The notes beneath the pieces are model-generated. The model ran no database searches and was not told where the DNA came from. It saw nothing but the letters and a program-made list of their open reading frames with translations. Positions 20,877 to 30,124 of a stretch of DNA of 47,698 nt are shown one piece after another. Within the stretch, counting starts at the first letter, position 1; each line of letters opens with the position of its first letter. The stretch is from contig NZ_SSMW01000005.1 in assembly GCF_004799405.1 (NCBI RefSeq), positions 1 to 47,698 of the forward strand, read 5' to 3'. This DNA comes from Bradyrhizobium sp. (GTDB lineage: Bacteria; Pseudomonadota; Alphaproteobacteria; Rhizobiales; Xanthobacteraceae). The position numbers were made by a program, and so were the translations under genes.

Positions 20877-23594
20877 TTGTCTGACCCTGAAGATAAGAAG
20901 CCCGGAGAGCCGCCGGCTCCTTCCGATATTCGTCCCGTATCGATCCTCGACGAGATGAAACGCTCCTATCTCGATTACGCCATGAGCGTGATCGTGTCGC
21001 GTGCGCTGCCCGATGCGCGCGACGGGCTCAAGCCGGTGCATCGGCGCATCCTGTACTCGATGTACGAGCAGGGCCACACGCCGGACAAGAAGTACGTCAA
21101 ATCGGCGCGCGTCGTCGGCGACGTCATCGGTAAGTACCATCCGCACGGCGACCAGTCGATTTACGACGCCATGGTGCGAATGGCGCAGGATTTCTCCATG
21201 CGCCTGCCGCTGATCGACGGGCAGGGCAATTTCGGCTCGGTCGACGGCGATCCTCCGGCGGCCTATCGCTATACCGAAGCGCGCCTGAGCCGGCCGGCGC
21301 TCGCGGTTCTCGGCGACATCGATCAAGACACCGTCGACTTCCAGCCGAATTACGACAATTCCGAAAAAGAACCGGTGGTGCTGCCGGCAAAATTCCCCAA
21401 CCTTTTGGTCAACGGCGCCGGCGGCATCGCGGTCGGCATGGCCACCAACATTCCGCCGCACAATCTCGGCGAGGTGATCGATGCCTGCGTGGCGCTGATC
21501 GACGATCCTGCGCTCGGGATCGACGATCTCATCAACATCATTCCGGGGCCGGATTTTCCGACCGGCGGCATCATTCTCGGCCGCCAGGGCATCCGCTCGG
21601 CCTATCATCTCGGCCGCGGCTCGATCGTGATGCGCGGCAAGCTCTCGATCGACACGGTCCGCAAGGATCGCGAGGCGATCGTGATCACCGAAATTCCCTA
21701 TCAGGTGAACAAGGCCACCATGGTCGAGCGCATCGCCGAACTGGTGCGCGAGAAAAAGATCGAGGGGATTGGCGAAGTCCGCGACGAATCCGACCGCGAA
21801 GGCTACCGCGTCGTGATCGAGTTGAAGCGCGACGCGATGGCAGACGTGGTGCTGAACCAGCTTTATCGTTTCACGCCGCTGCAGAGCAATTTCCCCGCCA
21901 ACATGCTGGCGCTGGATTCGGGCCGGCCGCAGGTGATGAACCTGAAGGACCTGCTGACGCTGTTCATCGCCTTCCGCGAGCAGGTGGTGACCCGCCGCAC
22001 CAAGTTCCAGCTCAACAAGGCCCGCGACCGCGCCCACATCCTGGTCGGCCTCGCCATCGCGGTCGCCAATATCGACGAGATCATCCGGGTGATCCGGACC
22101 TCGCCCGATCCCAACACCGCGCGCGACACCCTGATGTCGCGCGACTGGCCGGCGAAGGACGTCGCGGCGATGATCACGCTGATCGACGACCCGCGCCACC
22201 GGCTGGCCGAAGACGGCACCGCGCGGCTGTCGATGGAGCAGGCCCGGGCCATTCTCGACCTGCGGCTGCAGCGGCTTACCGCGCTCGGGCGCGAGGAGAT
22301 TTCCGAAGAGCTCGACAAGCTGGCGGTGGAAATCGCCGATTACCTCGACATCCTGCGCTCGCGCGCCCGCGTCCAGGCCATCGTCAAGACCGAGCTCGCC
22401 GAGGTGAAGTCCGAATTCGCCACCCCGCGCAAAACCGTCATCATCGAGCATGAAGACGAGGTCGAGGATGAGGACCTGATCCAGCGCGAGGACATGGTGG
22501 TCACGGTCTCGCATGCCGGTTACGTCAAGCGCGTGCCGCTGTCGGCCTATCGGGCGCAGCGCCGCGGCGGCAAGGGCAGGGCGGGCATGCAGACCCGCGA
22601 CGAGGATTTCGTCAGCCGCCTGTTCGTGGCCTCGACCCATACGCCGGTGCTGTTCTTCTCGTCGCGCGGCCAGGTCTACAAGGAAAAGGTCTGGCGCCTG
22701 CCGGTGGCGGCACCGAACGCCCGCGGCAAGGCGCTGATCAACATCCTGCCGCTGGAACAGGGCGAGCGCATCACCACCATCATGCCGCTGCCCGAGGATG
22801 AATCCTCCTGGGCCAATCTCGACGTGATGTTCGCGACCACCGGCGGCAATGTCCGCCGCAACAAGTTGTCGGACTTCGTCGACGTCCGGCGTTCCGGCAT
22901 CATCGCCATGAAGCTCGATGACGACGAGGCGATCGTCGACGTGCAGATCTGCACCGAACGCGACGACGTGCTGCTGACCGCCGCCGGCGGCCAGTGCATC
23001 CGCTTCCCCGTCACCGACGTGCGGGTGTTCCAGGGTCGTACCTCGATGGGTGTGCGCGGCATCGCGTTGTCCGGGCCGGACAAGCTGATTTCGCTCACCA
23101 TCCTGCGCCACATGGACGCCGATGCCGAGGAGCGCGCCGCCTACCTGCGCCGCGCCAACGCGGTGCGGCGTGGCGGCGCCGAGGAGGAGGCGGGAACCGA
23201 CCACGAGGACGCCTCCGGCGCCATCGAACTTGGCGAGCAGCGCTATGTGGAGATGTCGGCGAGCGAGCAGTTCGTGCTGACCATCAGCGAAAACGGCTAT
23301 GGCAAGCGCTCGTCGTCGTTCGAGTACCGCACCACGGGACGCGGCGGCAAAGGCATCGTCGCGATGTCGGTGAACGACCGCAACGGCAAGCTGGTGGCCT
23401 CGTTCCCGGTCGAGGACAGCGACCAGATCATGCTGGTGACCGACAAGGGCCAGCTGATCCGCTGTCCGGTCGAGGGCATCCGGATCGCCGGCCGCTCGAC
23501 CCAAGGCGTCATCGTGTTCGACACCGCCGAGGACGAACACGTGGTGTCGGTCGAGCACATCGGCGAGGACGCCGAGAACGGCAATGGGGGTTAA
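20877..23594 (+). CDS. gyrA: DNA gyrase subunit A
   Basis: 905 residues, TTG start. It breaks and rejoins DNA to introduce negative supercoils with GyrB. The catalytic tyrosine is Tyr132 in [10 protein letters not shown]. The quinolone region reads [15 protein letters not shown], with Gln93 at the position of E. coli Ser83 and Asp97 at Asp87. The GyrA box QRRGGKG (residues 561-567) identifies GyrA rather than ParC. The C-terminal beta-pinwheel repeats follow, with a charged insert '[18 protein letters not shown]' near residue 770. The TTG is followed at once by the conserved [16 protein letters not shown], so I keep it. The 218 bases before it hold no gene. Confidence 0.97.
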   Translation: MSDPEDKKPGEPPAPSDIRPVSILDEMKRSYLDYAMSVIVSRALPDARDGLKPVHRRILYSMYEQGHTPDKKYVKSARVVGDVIGKYHPHGDQSIYDAMVRMAQDFSMRLPLIDGQGNFGSVDGDPPAAYRYTEARLSRPALAVLGDIDQDTVDFQPNYDNSEKEPVVLPAKFPNLLVNGAGGIAVGMATNIPPHNLGEVIDACVALIDDPALGIDDLINIIPGPDFPTGGIILGRQGIRSAYHLGRGSIVMRGKLSIDTVRKDREAIVITEIPYQVNKATMVERIAELVREKKIEGIGEVRDESDREGYRVVIELKRDAMADVVLNQLYRFTPLQSNFPANMLALDSGRPQVMNLKDLLTLFIAFREQVVTRRTKFQLNKARDRAHILVGLAIAVANIDEIIRVIRTSPDPNTARDTLMSRDWPAKDVAAMITLIDDPRHRLAEDGTARLSMEQARAILDLRLQRLTALGREEISEELDKLAVEIADYLDILRSRARVQAIVKTELAEVKSEFATPRKTVIIEHEDEVEDEDLIQREDMVVTVSHAGYVKRVPLSAYRAQRRGGKGRAGMQTRDEDFVSRLFVASTHTPVLFFSSRGQVYKEKVWRLPVAAPNARGKALINILPLEQGERITTIMPLPEDESSWANLDVMFATTGGNVRRNKLSDFVDVRRSGIIAMKLDDDEAIVDVQICTERDDVLLTAAGGQCIRFPVTDVRVFQGRTSMGVRGIALSGPDKLISLTILRHMDADAEERAAYLRRANAVRRGGAEEEAGTDHEDASGAIELGEQRYVEMSASEQFVLTISENGYGKRSSSFEYRTTGRGGKGIVAMSVNDRNGKLVASFPVEDSDQIMLVTDKGQLIRCPVEGIRIAGRSTQGVIVFDTAEDEHVVSVEHIGEDAENGNGG

Positions 23595-23600
23595 CGCAAA

Positions 23601-23647
23601 CCCTCATGGTGAGGGGGCGCACCGGCGCCGCCTCGAACCGTGAGGGG
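23601..23647. repeat. REP-like palindrome after gyrA
   Basis: CCCTCATGGT (23601-23610) faces ACCGTGAGGG on the other arm, with a G/C core GGGGCGC..GGCGCC. The layout matches REP elements found after many genes in Bradyrhizobium-type genomes. It begins six bases past the gyrA stop and may protect or end the transcript. Confidence 0.65.
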
Positions 23648-23739
23648 GGTGATCGGCCATCGTTCGAGTTTCCACCTTTCTTGGATTGTTTTCGCTTTAT
23701 GATGGCGGCAGGTCGATCGCCGGCGTCGGCCGCCAAAAA

Positions 23740-24639
23740 TCATTTTGCCGCAGCGGTCGCCGGATAAAGTTTCGGCAGGTCGAAATCCATTGGATCGCTT
23801 GTCAGCGTTTCGTCTGCGGAGTCACCCATGTTCACGGCGGCGTATTGTTTCCGCAGCCATGCCTTGTCGCTCTCGCTCCACGGTCCGGCCGCATCGATGC
23901 GGTCGACCAGCGGAATCATTTCTTCCAGGTAGGCTCTGATCGAAGGGGGATAATGGTCCAGGGCCAGAACGCTCCGCCCGATCCAGGGATAGTAAATGGC
24001 GTCGACCTTCTTCTGCGCGATATAATGATCCATCAGTCGTTCATAGATGATCGTAAGGATGTAAACCGGGCTGGGGGCGCGATATTTGTGATACGTGAAA
24101 ATTTCATCGGTCCTGCTTCGGCGGCCGATCAGTTCAAATAGCGGTTCAATAACGTCTCTGCGCCAGGCCTGCCAAAACTCCGGCGACGCGATCCAATAGC
24201 TGCAGCCACAAAAGTTGGCGTTGGTCTGACGGGGAAGGGTATCGGGGAGCTCCAATCCAATTTCACCTCCAACGGACCGTGCCCAGCTTTCGAACGCCGG
24301 GTGCGAGACAATTGTGCTGCGTTCCACACTGTTGTAGTTCGCGTAGGGAACGTAGGGCAGGCCGCCGATCAGGTAGATGTCGCGACCGGGGTTGTCTGAA
24401 ATCCAGTCGTGGACGTGCTGGGAACCCAACCTGGTTTTGGAATAGAACTTCGGCGACAACAGTCCGGTCAGCCGATGTCTGGCATATATTTTCCTGTCGG
24501 CGATGTGGTGATGGAGGGCCAGTTCCCGCAGCGCCGGGGCCGGATTGGACATCCAGTCCAGCGGAATAAATCCGGGGTCCAATCGCTCGATCAAAGCAGG
24601 CTTGTAGAAGGGTTGATAAATGCCGATCCGCGATTCCAT
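23740..24639 (-). CDS. Hypothetical protein, aromatic-rich
   Basis: 299 residues from ATG 24639 (MESRIGIYQPFYKPALIERL); a TTG 36 bases upstream is possible. There is no signal peptide or membrane helix. It is rich in Tyr, Trp, Asp and Pro: 'GFIPLDWMSNPAPALREL', 'DIYLIGGLPYVPYANYNS', 'NFCGCSYWIASPEFWQAWR', 'TDEIFTYHKYRAPSPVYIL'. The opening IYQPFYKPALIERLDPGFIPLDW resembles hypothetical proteins I associate with surface-polysaccharide loci, so a glycosyltransferase-like role is possible but not shown. It is isolated, next to an IS remnant, and its codon use is less G/C-rich than its neighbours. It may be a transferred gene. Confidence 0.7.
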   Translation of the reverse strand: MESRIGIYQPFYKPALIERLDPGFIPLDWMSNPAPALRELALHHHIADRKIYARHRLTGLLSPKFYSKTRLGSQHVHDWISDNPGRDIYLIGGLPYVPYANYNSVERSTIVSHPAFESWARSVGGEIGLELPDTLPRQTNANFCGCSYWIASPEFWQAWRRDVIEPLFELIGRRSRTDEIFTYHKYRAPSPVYILTIIYERLMDHYIAQKKVDAIYYPWIGRSVLALDHYPPSIRAYLEEMIPLVDRIDAAGPWSESDKAWLRKQYAAVNMGDSADETLTSDPMDFDLPKLYPATAAAK

Positions 24640-24717
24640 AACCCAGTGTATATTTTTGTTTCGATGTTGCTTCAAGCTGGGGGCGTGAAGGGAACCTGGC
24701 CCCGTTGTAGCGGCGCA

Positions 24718-24945
24718 ACGCGTTCAGGTGCTCGCTGGCGCGATCTGCCAGAAGCCTATGTCCCCCGCACCACCTGCTATAATCGCTTCGTTCATTGGTG
24801 GCAGGCAGGCAGGCAGGCAGGCAGGTATGGATGACCGCATCATGGATGCACTGGCCGCCGGCCATGACGCAGCGCGCCGATCATCGCGTATCGCGGCCAA
24901 TAGAGAGCAAGATGCAGGCCGGTCGCAAGGCAGGCTGAACAACAA
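24718..24945 (+). pseudogene. Decayed IS5-family transposase fragment
   Basis: The translated pieces RSGARWRDLPEAYVPRTTCY and NRFVHWW, then in another frame DRIMDALAAGHDAA and IAANREQDAGRSQGRL, match the N-terminal part of IS5/IS427-type DDE transposases. That part normally reads 'RSGAPWRDLPE..GP.TTCYNRFVRW...GVWDRIMDALAA'. The catalytic core is absent, at least one frameshift separates the pieces, and no terminal inverted repeats are evident. A GGCA microsatellite (24800-24825) fills the junction. The rest of 24640-25040 has no gene. Confidence 0.75.
24800..24825. repeat. GGCA tetranucleotide microsatellite (six units)
   Basis: Six perfect GGCA units followed by GG sit inside the transposase remnant, where the intact family has only a Trp-Arg-Arg-Ala-Gly stretch. 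Tetranucleotide tracts like this gain or lose units by slippage, changing frame. Since the host gene is already dead, no phase-variable product is obvious. Confidence 0.9.
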
Positions 24946-25040
24946 CGGACAAGCACCAACTGCCCCGCTTTCATCAAGCTTGCAGCTCGGCAACGCGCTT
25001 AGGGGTTCACGCCCTGGTTTCGCCCGCGAAACGCAGCGCC

Positions 25041-25298
25041 TTATGGTGTGCGGTCTGCGGTTACCAGACGGGCTTCGCGGATCGCGGTCTTGGAACCGGC
25101 GACGCGCAGGCAGGAAGCTTCGAAATTGGGCCAGGCCCGCTGTGAACATTCGCGGCCGACCGGATGAATGTCGAGGCGATCGCCCTTGGCGAAGGCTTGC
25201 GGCACGCTGGCTTCGACCTGCGGGGCAAAGCCGGGAAGAACGGTAAGGGCGGCGGCGACAAACGCGGCGATCGCGATTACTGAAAGAGCCTTGATCAT
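25041..25298 (-). CDS. Small secreted protein
   Basis: 85 residues with a signal peptide (about residues 1-31, ending VEA). The mature part has two Cys in [17 protein letters not shown], which can form a disulphide, and the C-terminal '[10 protein letters not shown]'. I recognise the Cys-containing pattern '[14 protein letters not shown]' from many short hypothetical proteins of Bradyrhizobium; no function is known. It stands alone, with GGGGACC upstream of the start as a possible ribosome site. Confidence 0.75.
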   Translation of the reverse strand: MIKALSVIAIAAFVAAALTVLPGFAPQVEASVPQAFAKGDRLDIHPVGRECSQRAWPNFEASCLRVAGSKTAIREARLVTADRTP

Positions 25299-25395
25299 GA
25301 CGGTCCCCTGTCACTGGGCCTTTGCGGCCCGTCGTTGGTTGGCGGACTGATACCCAGCCCCAGTTTCAGGACGTCTTCGCGAGGGGCGAAAATGG

Positions 25396-25440
25396 TTTCG
25401 TCCCGCCGGAGTTTTGTTTCGTCGCCAGTGCGGGACGAAA
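25396..25440. repeat. Inverted repeat ahead of coaD
   Basis: TTTCGTCCCGC (25396-25406) and GCGGGACGAAA (25430-25440) are perfect 11-bp arms with a 23-base spacer that itself contains TTTCGTC. They lie 140-180 bases before coaD and just past the divergent secreted-protein gene. Operator or hairpin; no more can be said. The rest of 25299-25577 has no gene. Confidence 0.5.
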
Positions 25441-25577
25441 CAATGCCGGCTTGCATAGGTGACGCCCCAACCCCGAAGTGGTTCAGGGGCTTGCGAAATA
25501 TAAAGCCCGGCCCCAGGGCTCGGGGGACTGGAACCCGCCCGGCTTGCCGCGCCGCCCGGGGCGCGGTAGAGGGATTT

Positions 25578-26078
25578 ATGCCCCGTGTCGCGCTGTATCC
25601 AGGTTCATTCGACCCCGTCACCAATGGCCATCTGGATGTGGTCCGGCATGCCGTCCGCCTGTGCGACCGGCTGATTGTCGCCATCGGCGTCCATCCTGCC
25701 AAAAAGCCGCTGTTTTCGACCGATGAGCGCCTGGCGATGGCCAAAGCGGCGTTTGCGCCGGTCGCCGCGAAGGCCGGTTGCGGCTTCGACTGCACAACCT
25801 ACGACAATCTCACCGTCGCCGCCGCCCAAAAGCATGGCGCGACCATCATGATTCGGGGCCTGCGTGACGGCACCGACCTCGATTTCGAGATGCAGATCGC
25901 CGGCATGAACGAAACCATGGCGCCAGACGTGCATACCGTGTTCGTTCCGGCTTCGGCGGCGGTCCGCCCGATCACCGCCACACTGGTACGCCAAATCGCA
26001 GGCATGGGCGGTGACGTCTCGGCATTCGTGCCATCCTCGGTTGCCGCCAGCCTCAAAACCAAATTCGCCGCTAACTAG
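25578..26078 (+). CDS. coaD: Phosphopantetheine adenylyltransferase
   Basis: 166 residues from ATG 25578, with AGAGGG five bases upstream. It catalyses the penultimate step of coenzyme A synthesis (4'-phosphopantetheine + ATP to dephospho-CoA). The nucleotidyltransferase motif is [18 protein letters not shown], with the catalytic His18 of the T/HxGH set. '[25 protein letters not shown]' and '[20 protein letters not shown]' are the conserved later motifs. It heads a run of four genes with two prolyl isomerases. Confidence 0.96.
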   Translation: MPRVALYPGSFDPVTNGHLDVVRHAVRLCDRLIVAIGVHPAKKPLFSTDERLAMAKAAFAPVAAKAGCGFDCTTYDNLTVAAAQKHGATIMIRGLRDGTDLDFEMQIAGMNETMAPDVHTVFVPASAAVRPITATLVRQIAGMGGDVSAFVPSSVAASLKTKFAAN

Positions 26079-26109
26079 ACGCTGGCGCGTTTCGCAAACC
26101 GGAGTTTCC

Positions 26110-26655
26110 ATGATCCGAATTCTCCCCGCCGTTATCGCCGCGCTGTTTTGCGCCGCTGCAGCCATCGCGCAGCCGCTTCCGGCCAATCTCGACAAGCCAA
26201 ATGCGATCGTCATCGACACCACCAAGGGCCGCGTCGTGATAAAACTGCGAACCGATCTGGCGCCGAAACACGCCGAACGCATCAAGCAACTGGCGCGCGA
26301 CGGTTACTACAACAATGTGCCGTTCCATCGGGTCATTGAAGGTTTTATGGCGCAGACCGGCGACGGCAAGAATTTCAACGGCACCGGCGGCTCGAAATAT
26401 CCAAATCTGCCGGCTGAATTCTCCAACGTGCCATTCAAGCGCGGTATCGTTGGCATGGCGCGCACCAGCGACCCCAACTCGGCAAATTCGCAATTCTTCA
26501 TCATGTTCACCGACGGCCCGTCACTGAATGGACAATACACGGTGATAGGCGAGGTGGTGTCGGGAATGGATGTGGTCGACAAGCTCAAGCGCGGCGAACC
26601 GGTCGCCGATCCCGACAAGATGGTGAAAGTGCAAGTCGCCTCCGACATCAAATAG
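26110..26655 (+). CDS. Secreted cyclophilin-type peptidyl-prolyl isomerase
   Basis: 181 residues from ATG 26110, with GGAG six bases before. The signal peptide (about residues 1-20, AIAQ) sends it to the periplasm, where it would isomerise Xaa-Pro bonds. Cyclophilin marks are PFHRVIEGFMAQTGDG, the substrate-pocket stretch 'IVGMARTSDPNSANSQFFIMFTD', and 'LNGQYTVIGEVVSGMDVVDK'. It lies 31 bases after coaD and is paired, two genes later, with a cytoplasmic paralogue. Confidence 0.95.
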   Translation: MIRILPAVIAALFCAAAAIAQPLPANLDKPNAIVIDTTKGRVVIKLRTDLAPKHAERIKQLARDGYYNNVPFHRVIEGFMAQTGDGKNFNGTGGSKYPNLPAEFSNVPFKRGIVGMARTSDPNSANSQFFIMFTDGPSLNGQYTVIGEVVSGMDVVDKLKRGEPVADPDKMVKVQVASDIK

Positions 26656-26659
26656 ACCG

Positions 26660-27097
26660 ATGGTCATGTCGCGCCGCACGCTGCCAATCCAGGTTGCCGC
26701 GGCATTGCTGTCGACGTTATGGATAACTCCGGTCTGGGCTCAGTCCGAGCGGCTCGACAACATCAGGCAAGTGTTCGCAAGGCTGCGTACTTGCTGGAAA
26801 CCGCCGCCGGCGGCCAGCGCCAACATCGACATCACCGTGATCGTGAGCTTTAACCGCAGCGGGGACATCATCGGCCATCCCAGGATCACTTACGAATCCG
26901 AACAGGCCACCGACGGCGATCGGGTGATGTACCGCGTTGCGGTGATGGAGGCATTGCAACGCTGCACACCGTTGCTATTTACAGATGGGATGGCCGGCGC
27001 CGTTGCCGGCCGGCCCTTCGCGATCCAGTTTCGCAACCGAAGACCTTCACCCCAACCTGTAGAGAAGCGAGCATGGCTGACACCGAAAACAGTTTGA
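26660..27097 (+). CDS. Periplasmic protein with TonB/TolA C-terminal-like fold
   Basis: 145 residues from ATG 26660 (ATG 26666 also possible). After a signal peptide (to about WAQ28) the domain reads 'RLRTCWKPPPAASANIDITVIVSFNRSGDIIGHPRITYESE', then 'YRVAVMEALQRCTPLLFTDGMAGAVAGRPFAIQFRNR'. This is the alternating pattern of TonB/TolA C-terminal domains (C-W-xPP, strand, helix with a second Cys, F-x-I-x-F). The two Cys can pair. It has no membrane anchor or Pro-rich arm. It starts four bases after one isomerase gene and overlaps the next by 25 bases. Confidence 0.75.
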   Translation: MVMSRRTLPIQVAAALLSTLWITPVWAQSERLDNIRQVFARLRTCWKPPPAASANIDITVIVSFNRSGDIIGHPRITYESEQATDGDRVMYRVAVMEALQRCTPLLFTDGMAGAVAGRPFAIQFRNRRPSPQPVEKRAWLTPKTV

Positions 27098-27537
27098 TCC
27101 TCGAAACCACCCAGGGGCCGGTCACGATCGAGATGCGGCCCGATCTGGCGCCCGGTCATGTCGCTCGGATCAAGGAGCTGGTGCGCGAAGGCTTTTACGA
27201 CGGCATCGTGTTCCACCGCGTGATCGAAGGCTTCATGGCGCAGACCGGCTGTCCGCAGGGCACCGGCACCGGCGGTTCCGGCAAGAAGCTCAAGGCCGAG
27301 TTCAACAAGGAGCCGCACGTGCGCGGCACCACTTCGATGGCGCGCGCCGCCAGCCCGGATTCCGGCGACAGCCAGTTCTTCATCTGCTTCGACGACGCTT
27401 CGTTCCTCAACAACCAGTATACGGTCTGGGGCAAGGTGACGTCGGGCATGGAAAACGTCGACAAGATCAAGCGCGGCGAGCCGGTGAAGAACCCCGACAA
27501 GATTATCAAGGCACACATGGCGCTGGACGCGGCCTGA
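27073..27537 (+). CDS. ppiB: Cytoplasmic cyclophilin-type peptidyl-prolyl isomerase
   Basis: 154 residues, no signal peptide. Cyclophilin motifs are VFHRVIEGFMAQTGCPQGTGTGG, 'TSMARAASPDSGDSQFFICFDDASFLNNQYTVWGKV', and the C-terminal 'GEPVKNPDKIIKAHMALDAA'. It is a close relative of the secreted isomerase two genes upstream and so likely serves cytosolic folding. The start ATG (27073) is inside the end of the preceding gene. Confidence 0.95.
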   Translation: MADTENSLILETTQGPVTIEMRPDLAPGHVARIKELVREGFYDGIVFHRVIEGFMAQTGCPQGTGTGGSGKKLKAEFNKEPHVRGTTSMARAASPDSGDSQFFICFDDASFLNNQYTVWGKVTSGMENVDKIKRGEPVKNPDKIIKAHMALDAA

Positions 27538-27547
27538 ATCACAAATC

Positions 27548-27672
27548 GTCATACGCGGGGCTTGACCCGCGCATCCATCAATCTTCAGATGAGTCTTACG
27601 TAGAAGATGGATTGCCGGACGTAGGCGAGCGGAAGCGACGCCTTCCTTCAGACGGCTATGTCCGGCAATGAC
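27548..27672. repeat. Bradyrhizobium-type palindromic intergenic repeat
   Basis: GTCAT opens and ATGAC closes the element. Inside, GCGGGGCTTGACCCGC is a small palindrome, and ATCCATC...TTC faces GAAGATGGAT. The wording 'GGCTTGACCCG.GCATCCATC ... GATGGATTGCCGG' is that of a very common rhizobial intergenic repeat. It fills nearly all of the 144 bases between ppiB and queA. Confidence 0.8.
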
Positions 27673-27681
27673 AGTCTGCCC

Positions 27682-28761
27682 ATGCGCACCGACCTGTTCG
27701 ATTTCGAACTTCCCGCCGCCAGCATCGCGCTGCGGCCGGCGAGCCCGCGCGATTCCGCGCGGATGCTGGTGGTCGAGCCCGACGCCGTTTTGCGCGACCG
27801 CACGATTGCCGAACTGCCGCAATGGCTCGAGGCCGGCGACCAGTTGGTTGTCAACGACACCAAGGTGATATCGGCCCAACTGAAGGGACGCCGGATCGGC
27901 CGCGATGCCGAGCCGAAGATCGAGGCGACGCTGATCAGGCGCCTGGACGGCTCGCGCTGGCAGGCGCTGGTTAAACCCGCCAAAAAGCTGGCGCCGGGCG
28001 ACGTGGTTCGCTTCGGCAATGAAGGCAAGGTATGCCTGCTCGGTCACCTCGATGCCGAGGTCGAACACAAGGGCGACGACGGCGAGATCACCTTCTCGTT
28101 TTCATTTCACGGGCCGGCGCTCGATTCCGCCATCGCCGATTTGGGCGCGCCGCCGTTGCCGCCCTACATCGCCTCCCGGCGCTCCCCCGACGAGCAGGAC
28201 GCCGCCGACTACCAGACCATGTTTGCGGTCAACGAGGGTGCGGTTGCGGCGCCGACCGCCGGCCTGCATTTTACCCCGGCGCTGGAAGCAAGGTTGCGCG
28301 AGCGCGGGATCGGGATCCACCGCATAACCCTGCATGTCGGGGCCGGGACCTTCCTGCCGGTCAAGGCGGACGACACGGCAGGGCACAAGATGCATTCGGA
28401 GTGGGGCACGATCTCCCGCGATACCGCGCAGGCGCTGAATGCGGCGCGCGCCAACGGCGGGCGCATCGTCGCCGTCGGCACTACCTCGCTGCGGCTGCTT
28501 GAAAGTGCCGCGGCGCCAGACGGCGCGATCCAGCCGTTCGCGGGTGAAACCGCAATCTTCATCACGCCGGGCTATCGTTTTCGCGCGGTCGATATTTTGC
28601 TGACCAATTTCCACTTGCCGCGTTCGACGCTGTTCATGCTGGTATCGGCATTCAGCGGTCTCGAGACCATGAAACGGGCCTACGCCCACGCGGTTGGCGC
28701 CGGTTACCGGTTCTATTCCTATGGCGATGCCTGCCTGCTGTTTCGTGATAAGTCCATTTGA
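27682..28761 (+). CDS. queA: S-adenosylmethionine:tRNA ribosyltransferase-isomerase
   Basis: 359 residues from ATG 27682 ([19 protein letters not shown]), the usual QueA start; an in-frame ATG at 27658 lies inside the repeat and is less likely. It adds the epoxycyclopentanediol to preQ1 in tRNA to make epoxyqueuosine. Seen are '[25 protein letters not shown]', '[20 protein letters not shown]' and the final '[15 protein letters not shown]'. The stop overlaps tgt by one base, joining the two queuosine genes. Confidence 0.96.
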   Translation: MRTDLFDFELPAASIALRPASPRDSARMLVVEPDAVLRDRTIAELPQWLEAGDQLVVNDTKVISAQLKGRRIGRDAEPKIEATLIRRLDGSRWQALVKPAKKLAPGDVVRFGNEGKVCLLGHLDAEVEHKGDDGEITFSFSFHGPALDSAIADLGAPPLPPYIASRRSPDEQDAADYQTMFAVNEGAVAAPTAGLHFTPALEARLRERGIGIHRITLHVGAGTFLPVKADDTAGHKMHSEWGTISRDTAQALNAARANGGRIVAVGTTSLRLLESAAAPDGAIQPFAGETAIFITPGYRFRAVDILLTNFHLPRSTLFMLVSAFSGLETMKRAYAHAVGAGYRFYSYGDACLLFRDKSI

Positions 28762-29894
28762 TGACATCAGCCGATCATTTCCAGCTGACGGGCCGTGACG
28801 GGCAGGCGCGCACCGGCGTGCTGACCACCCCGCATGGGCAGGTGCGGACGCCGGCCTTCATGCCGGTCGGAACCGCCGGCGCGATGAAAGGCATGCATTG
28901 GCGCGAGGTGCGCGACGCCGGCACCGATATCGTGCTCGGCAACACCTATCATTTGATGCTGCGGCCCGGCGCCGAGCGCATTGCCGCGCTCGGCGGCCTG
29001 CAAACCTTCACCGGCTGGAACGGGCCGATGCTGACGGACTCCGGCGGCTTCCAGGTGATGTCGCTGGCGCAGTTGCGCAAGGTCGGCGAGCGCGCGGTTA
29101 CCTTCCGCTCGCATATCGACGGCGCCAGCGTCGAGCTGTCGCCCGAGCGCGCGATCGAGGTGCAGCGGCTGCTCGGCGCCGATATCGCCATGCAGCTGGA
29201 TGAATGCGTGCGGTTGCCGGCGACGCGCGCCGATATCGAGCGGGCGATGCAGCTTTCGCTCCGTTGGGCCGAGCGCAGCAAGCGCGCGTTCGAGACCGCG
29301 CCGGCGGGGTATCTGCTGTTCGGCATTGCCCAGGGTGGAGACGTCCCCGAACTGCGCCGGGCCAGCGCGCTTGGTCTGACCGGGATCGGATTTCACGGCT
29401 ACGCGATCGGCGGCCTTGCGGTCGGCGAGCCTCAGTCGGTCATGCTGGCGATGATCGAGGAGGTGGTGCCGATCCTGCCGCAGGATCGCCCGAGATATCT
29501 GATGGGCGTCGGCACGCCCGAAGACATGCTGGAGGCGGTCGCCCGCGGCATCGACATGTTCGATTGCGTGATGCCGACCCGCAACGGCCGTCACGGGATG
29601 GCGTTCACCCGGTTCGGCCAGATCAATCTGCGCAACGCCCGTCACGCCGACGATGCACGGCCGCTCGACGAGGAAAGCCCATGGCCGTCGGCGCGCGGCA
29701 TCTCGCGCGCATACCTGCATCACCTCGTGAGATCAGGCGAGACGCTGGGCGCCATGCTGCTGTCGGAAATCAACGTCGCCTACTACCAGCACCTGATGCA
29801 TGCCATCAGGGAGGCGGTCGCCCAGGGAACATTCGAAAGTTTTCGCGAGCGCACGCGCGCGCAATGGGCGCAGGGCGATATCGCGGCACGCTAA
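28761..29894 (+). CDS. tgt: tRNA-guanine transglycosylase
   Basis: 377 residues from ATG 28761 (a TTG just before is possible). It swaps guanine 34 for preQ1 in tRNAs for Tyr, His, Asp and Asn. The catalytic region is 'LTDSGGFQVMSLAQLRKV' and 'MLEAVARGIDMFDCVMPTRNGRHG' with the nucleophile Asp in GIDMFDCV. In typical enzymes a zinc set of three Cys and one His follows; here the expected 'CxCxxC' reads RHADDARPLDE, without Cys, which is unusual but seen in some alphaproteobacterial forms. It is translationally coupled to queA. Confidence 0.95.
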   Translation: MTSADHFQLTGRDGQARTGVLTTPHGQVRTPAFMPVGTAGAMKGMHWREVRDAGTDIVLGNTYHLMLRPGAERIAALGGLQTFTGWNGPMLTDSGGFQVMSLAQLRKVGERAVTFRSHIDGASVELSPERAIEVQRLLGADIAMQLDECVRLPATRADIERAMQLSLRWAERSKRAFETAPAGYLLFGIAQGGDVPELRRASALGLTGIGFHGYAIGGLAVGEPQSVMLAMIEEVVPILPQDRPRYLMGVGTPEDMLEAVARGIDMFDCVMPTRNGRHGMAFTRFGQINLRNARHADDARPLDEESPWPSARGISRAYLHHLVRSGETLGAMLLSEINVAYYQHLMHAIREAVAQGTFESFRERTRAQWAQGDIAAR

Positions 29895-29908
29895 AATCGA
29901 TTCAGAGT

Positions 29909-30124
29909 TTAATTGCAGGCCAGCCGCTTGACGGCGTGCTTGGTGACGAAACCGTAGCCGCAGGTGTCGCAGGTCCAGAGATAACTGATGACATTGTCGG
30001 AGAGAAAAGCGGAAGTTTCCGCCGCCACCATTGAATCGGCACAAACGGCGCAGGTCGGCAAATCACGTCCGCGCGGTGCGGAGTGAGACGCGTTGGTCGA
30101 CCGAACCTCAGCAATTGCTGGCAT
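29909..30124 (-). CDS. Small zinc-ribbon protein
   Basis: 71 residues from ATG 30124, chosen for GGGAGG eight bases upstream. Two Cys pairs, LPTCAVCADSM and WTCDTCGYGF, form a zinc-ribbon; the ends are short and basic. Function unknown. It is convergent with tgt, 14 bases apart. The 295 bases before it hold no gene. Confidence 0.75.
   Translation of the reverse strand: MPAIAEVRSTNASHSAPRGRDLPTCAVCADSMVAAETSAFLSDNVISYLWTCDTCGYGFVTKHAVKRLACN

Noticed and set aside
20838..23558. A long frame antiparallel to gyrA, about 900 codons
   Set aside because: It mirrors gyrA codon by codon in high-GC DNA and has Asp/His/Arg-rich content with no recognisable domain.
24728..25246. A plus-strand frame through the GGCA tract
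   Set aside because: It crosses the microsatellite and joins pieces of a dead transposase; the rest is unrelated sequence.
27658..27681. ATG at 27658 as the queA start
   Set aside because: It lies inside the intergenic repeat and adds nine residues not usual for QueA; the ATG at 27682 fits better.
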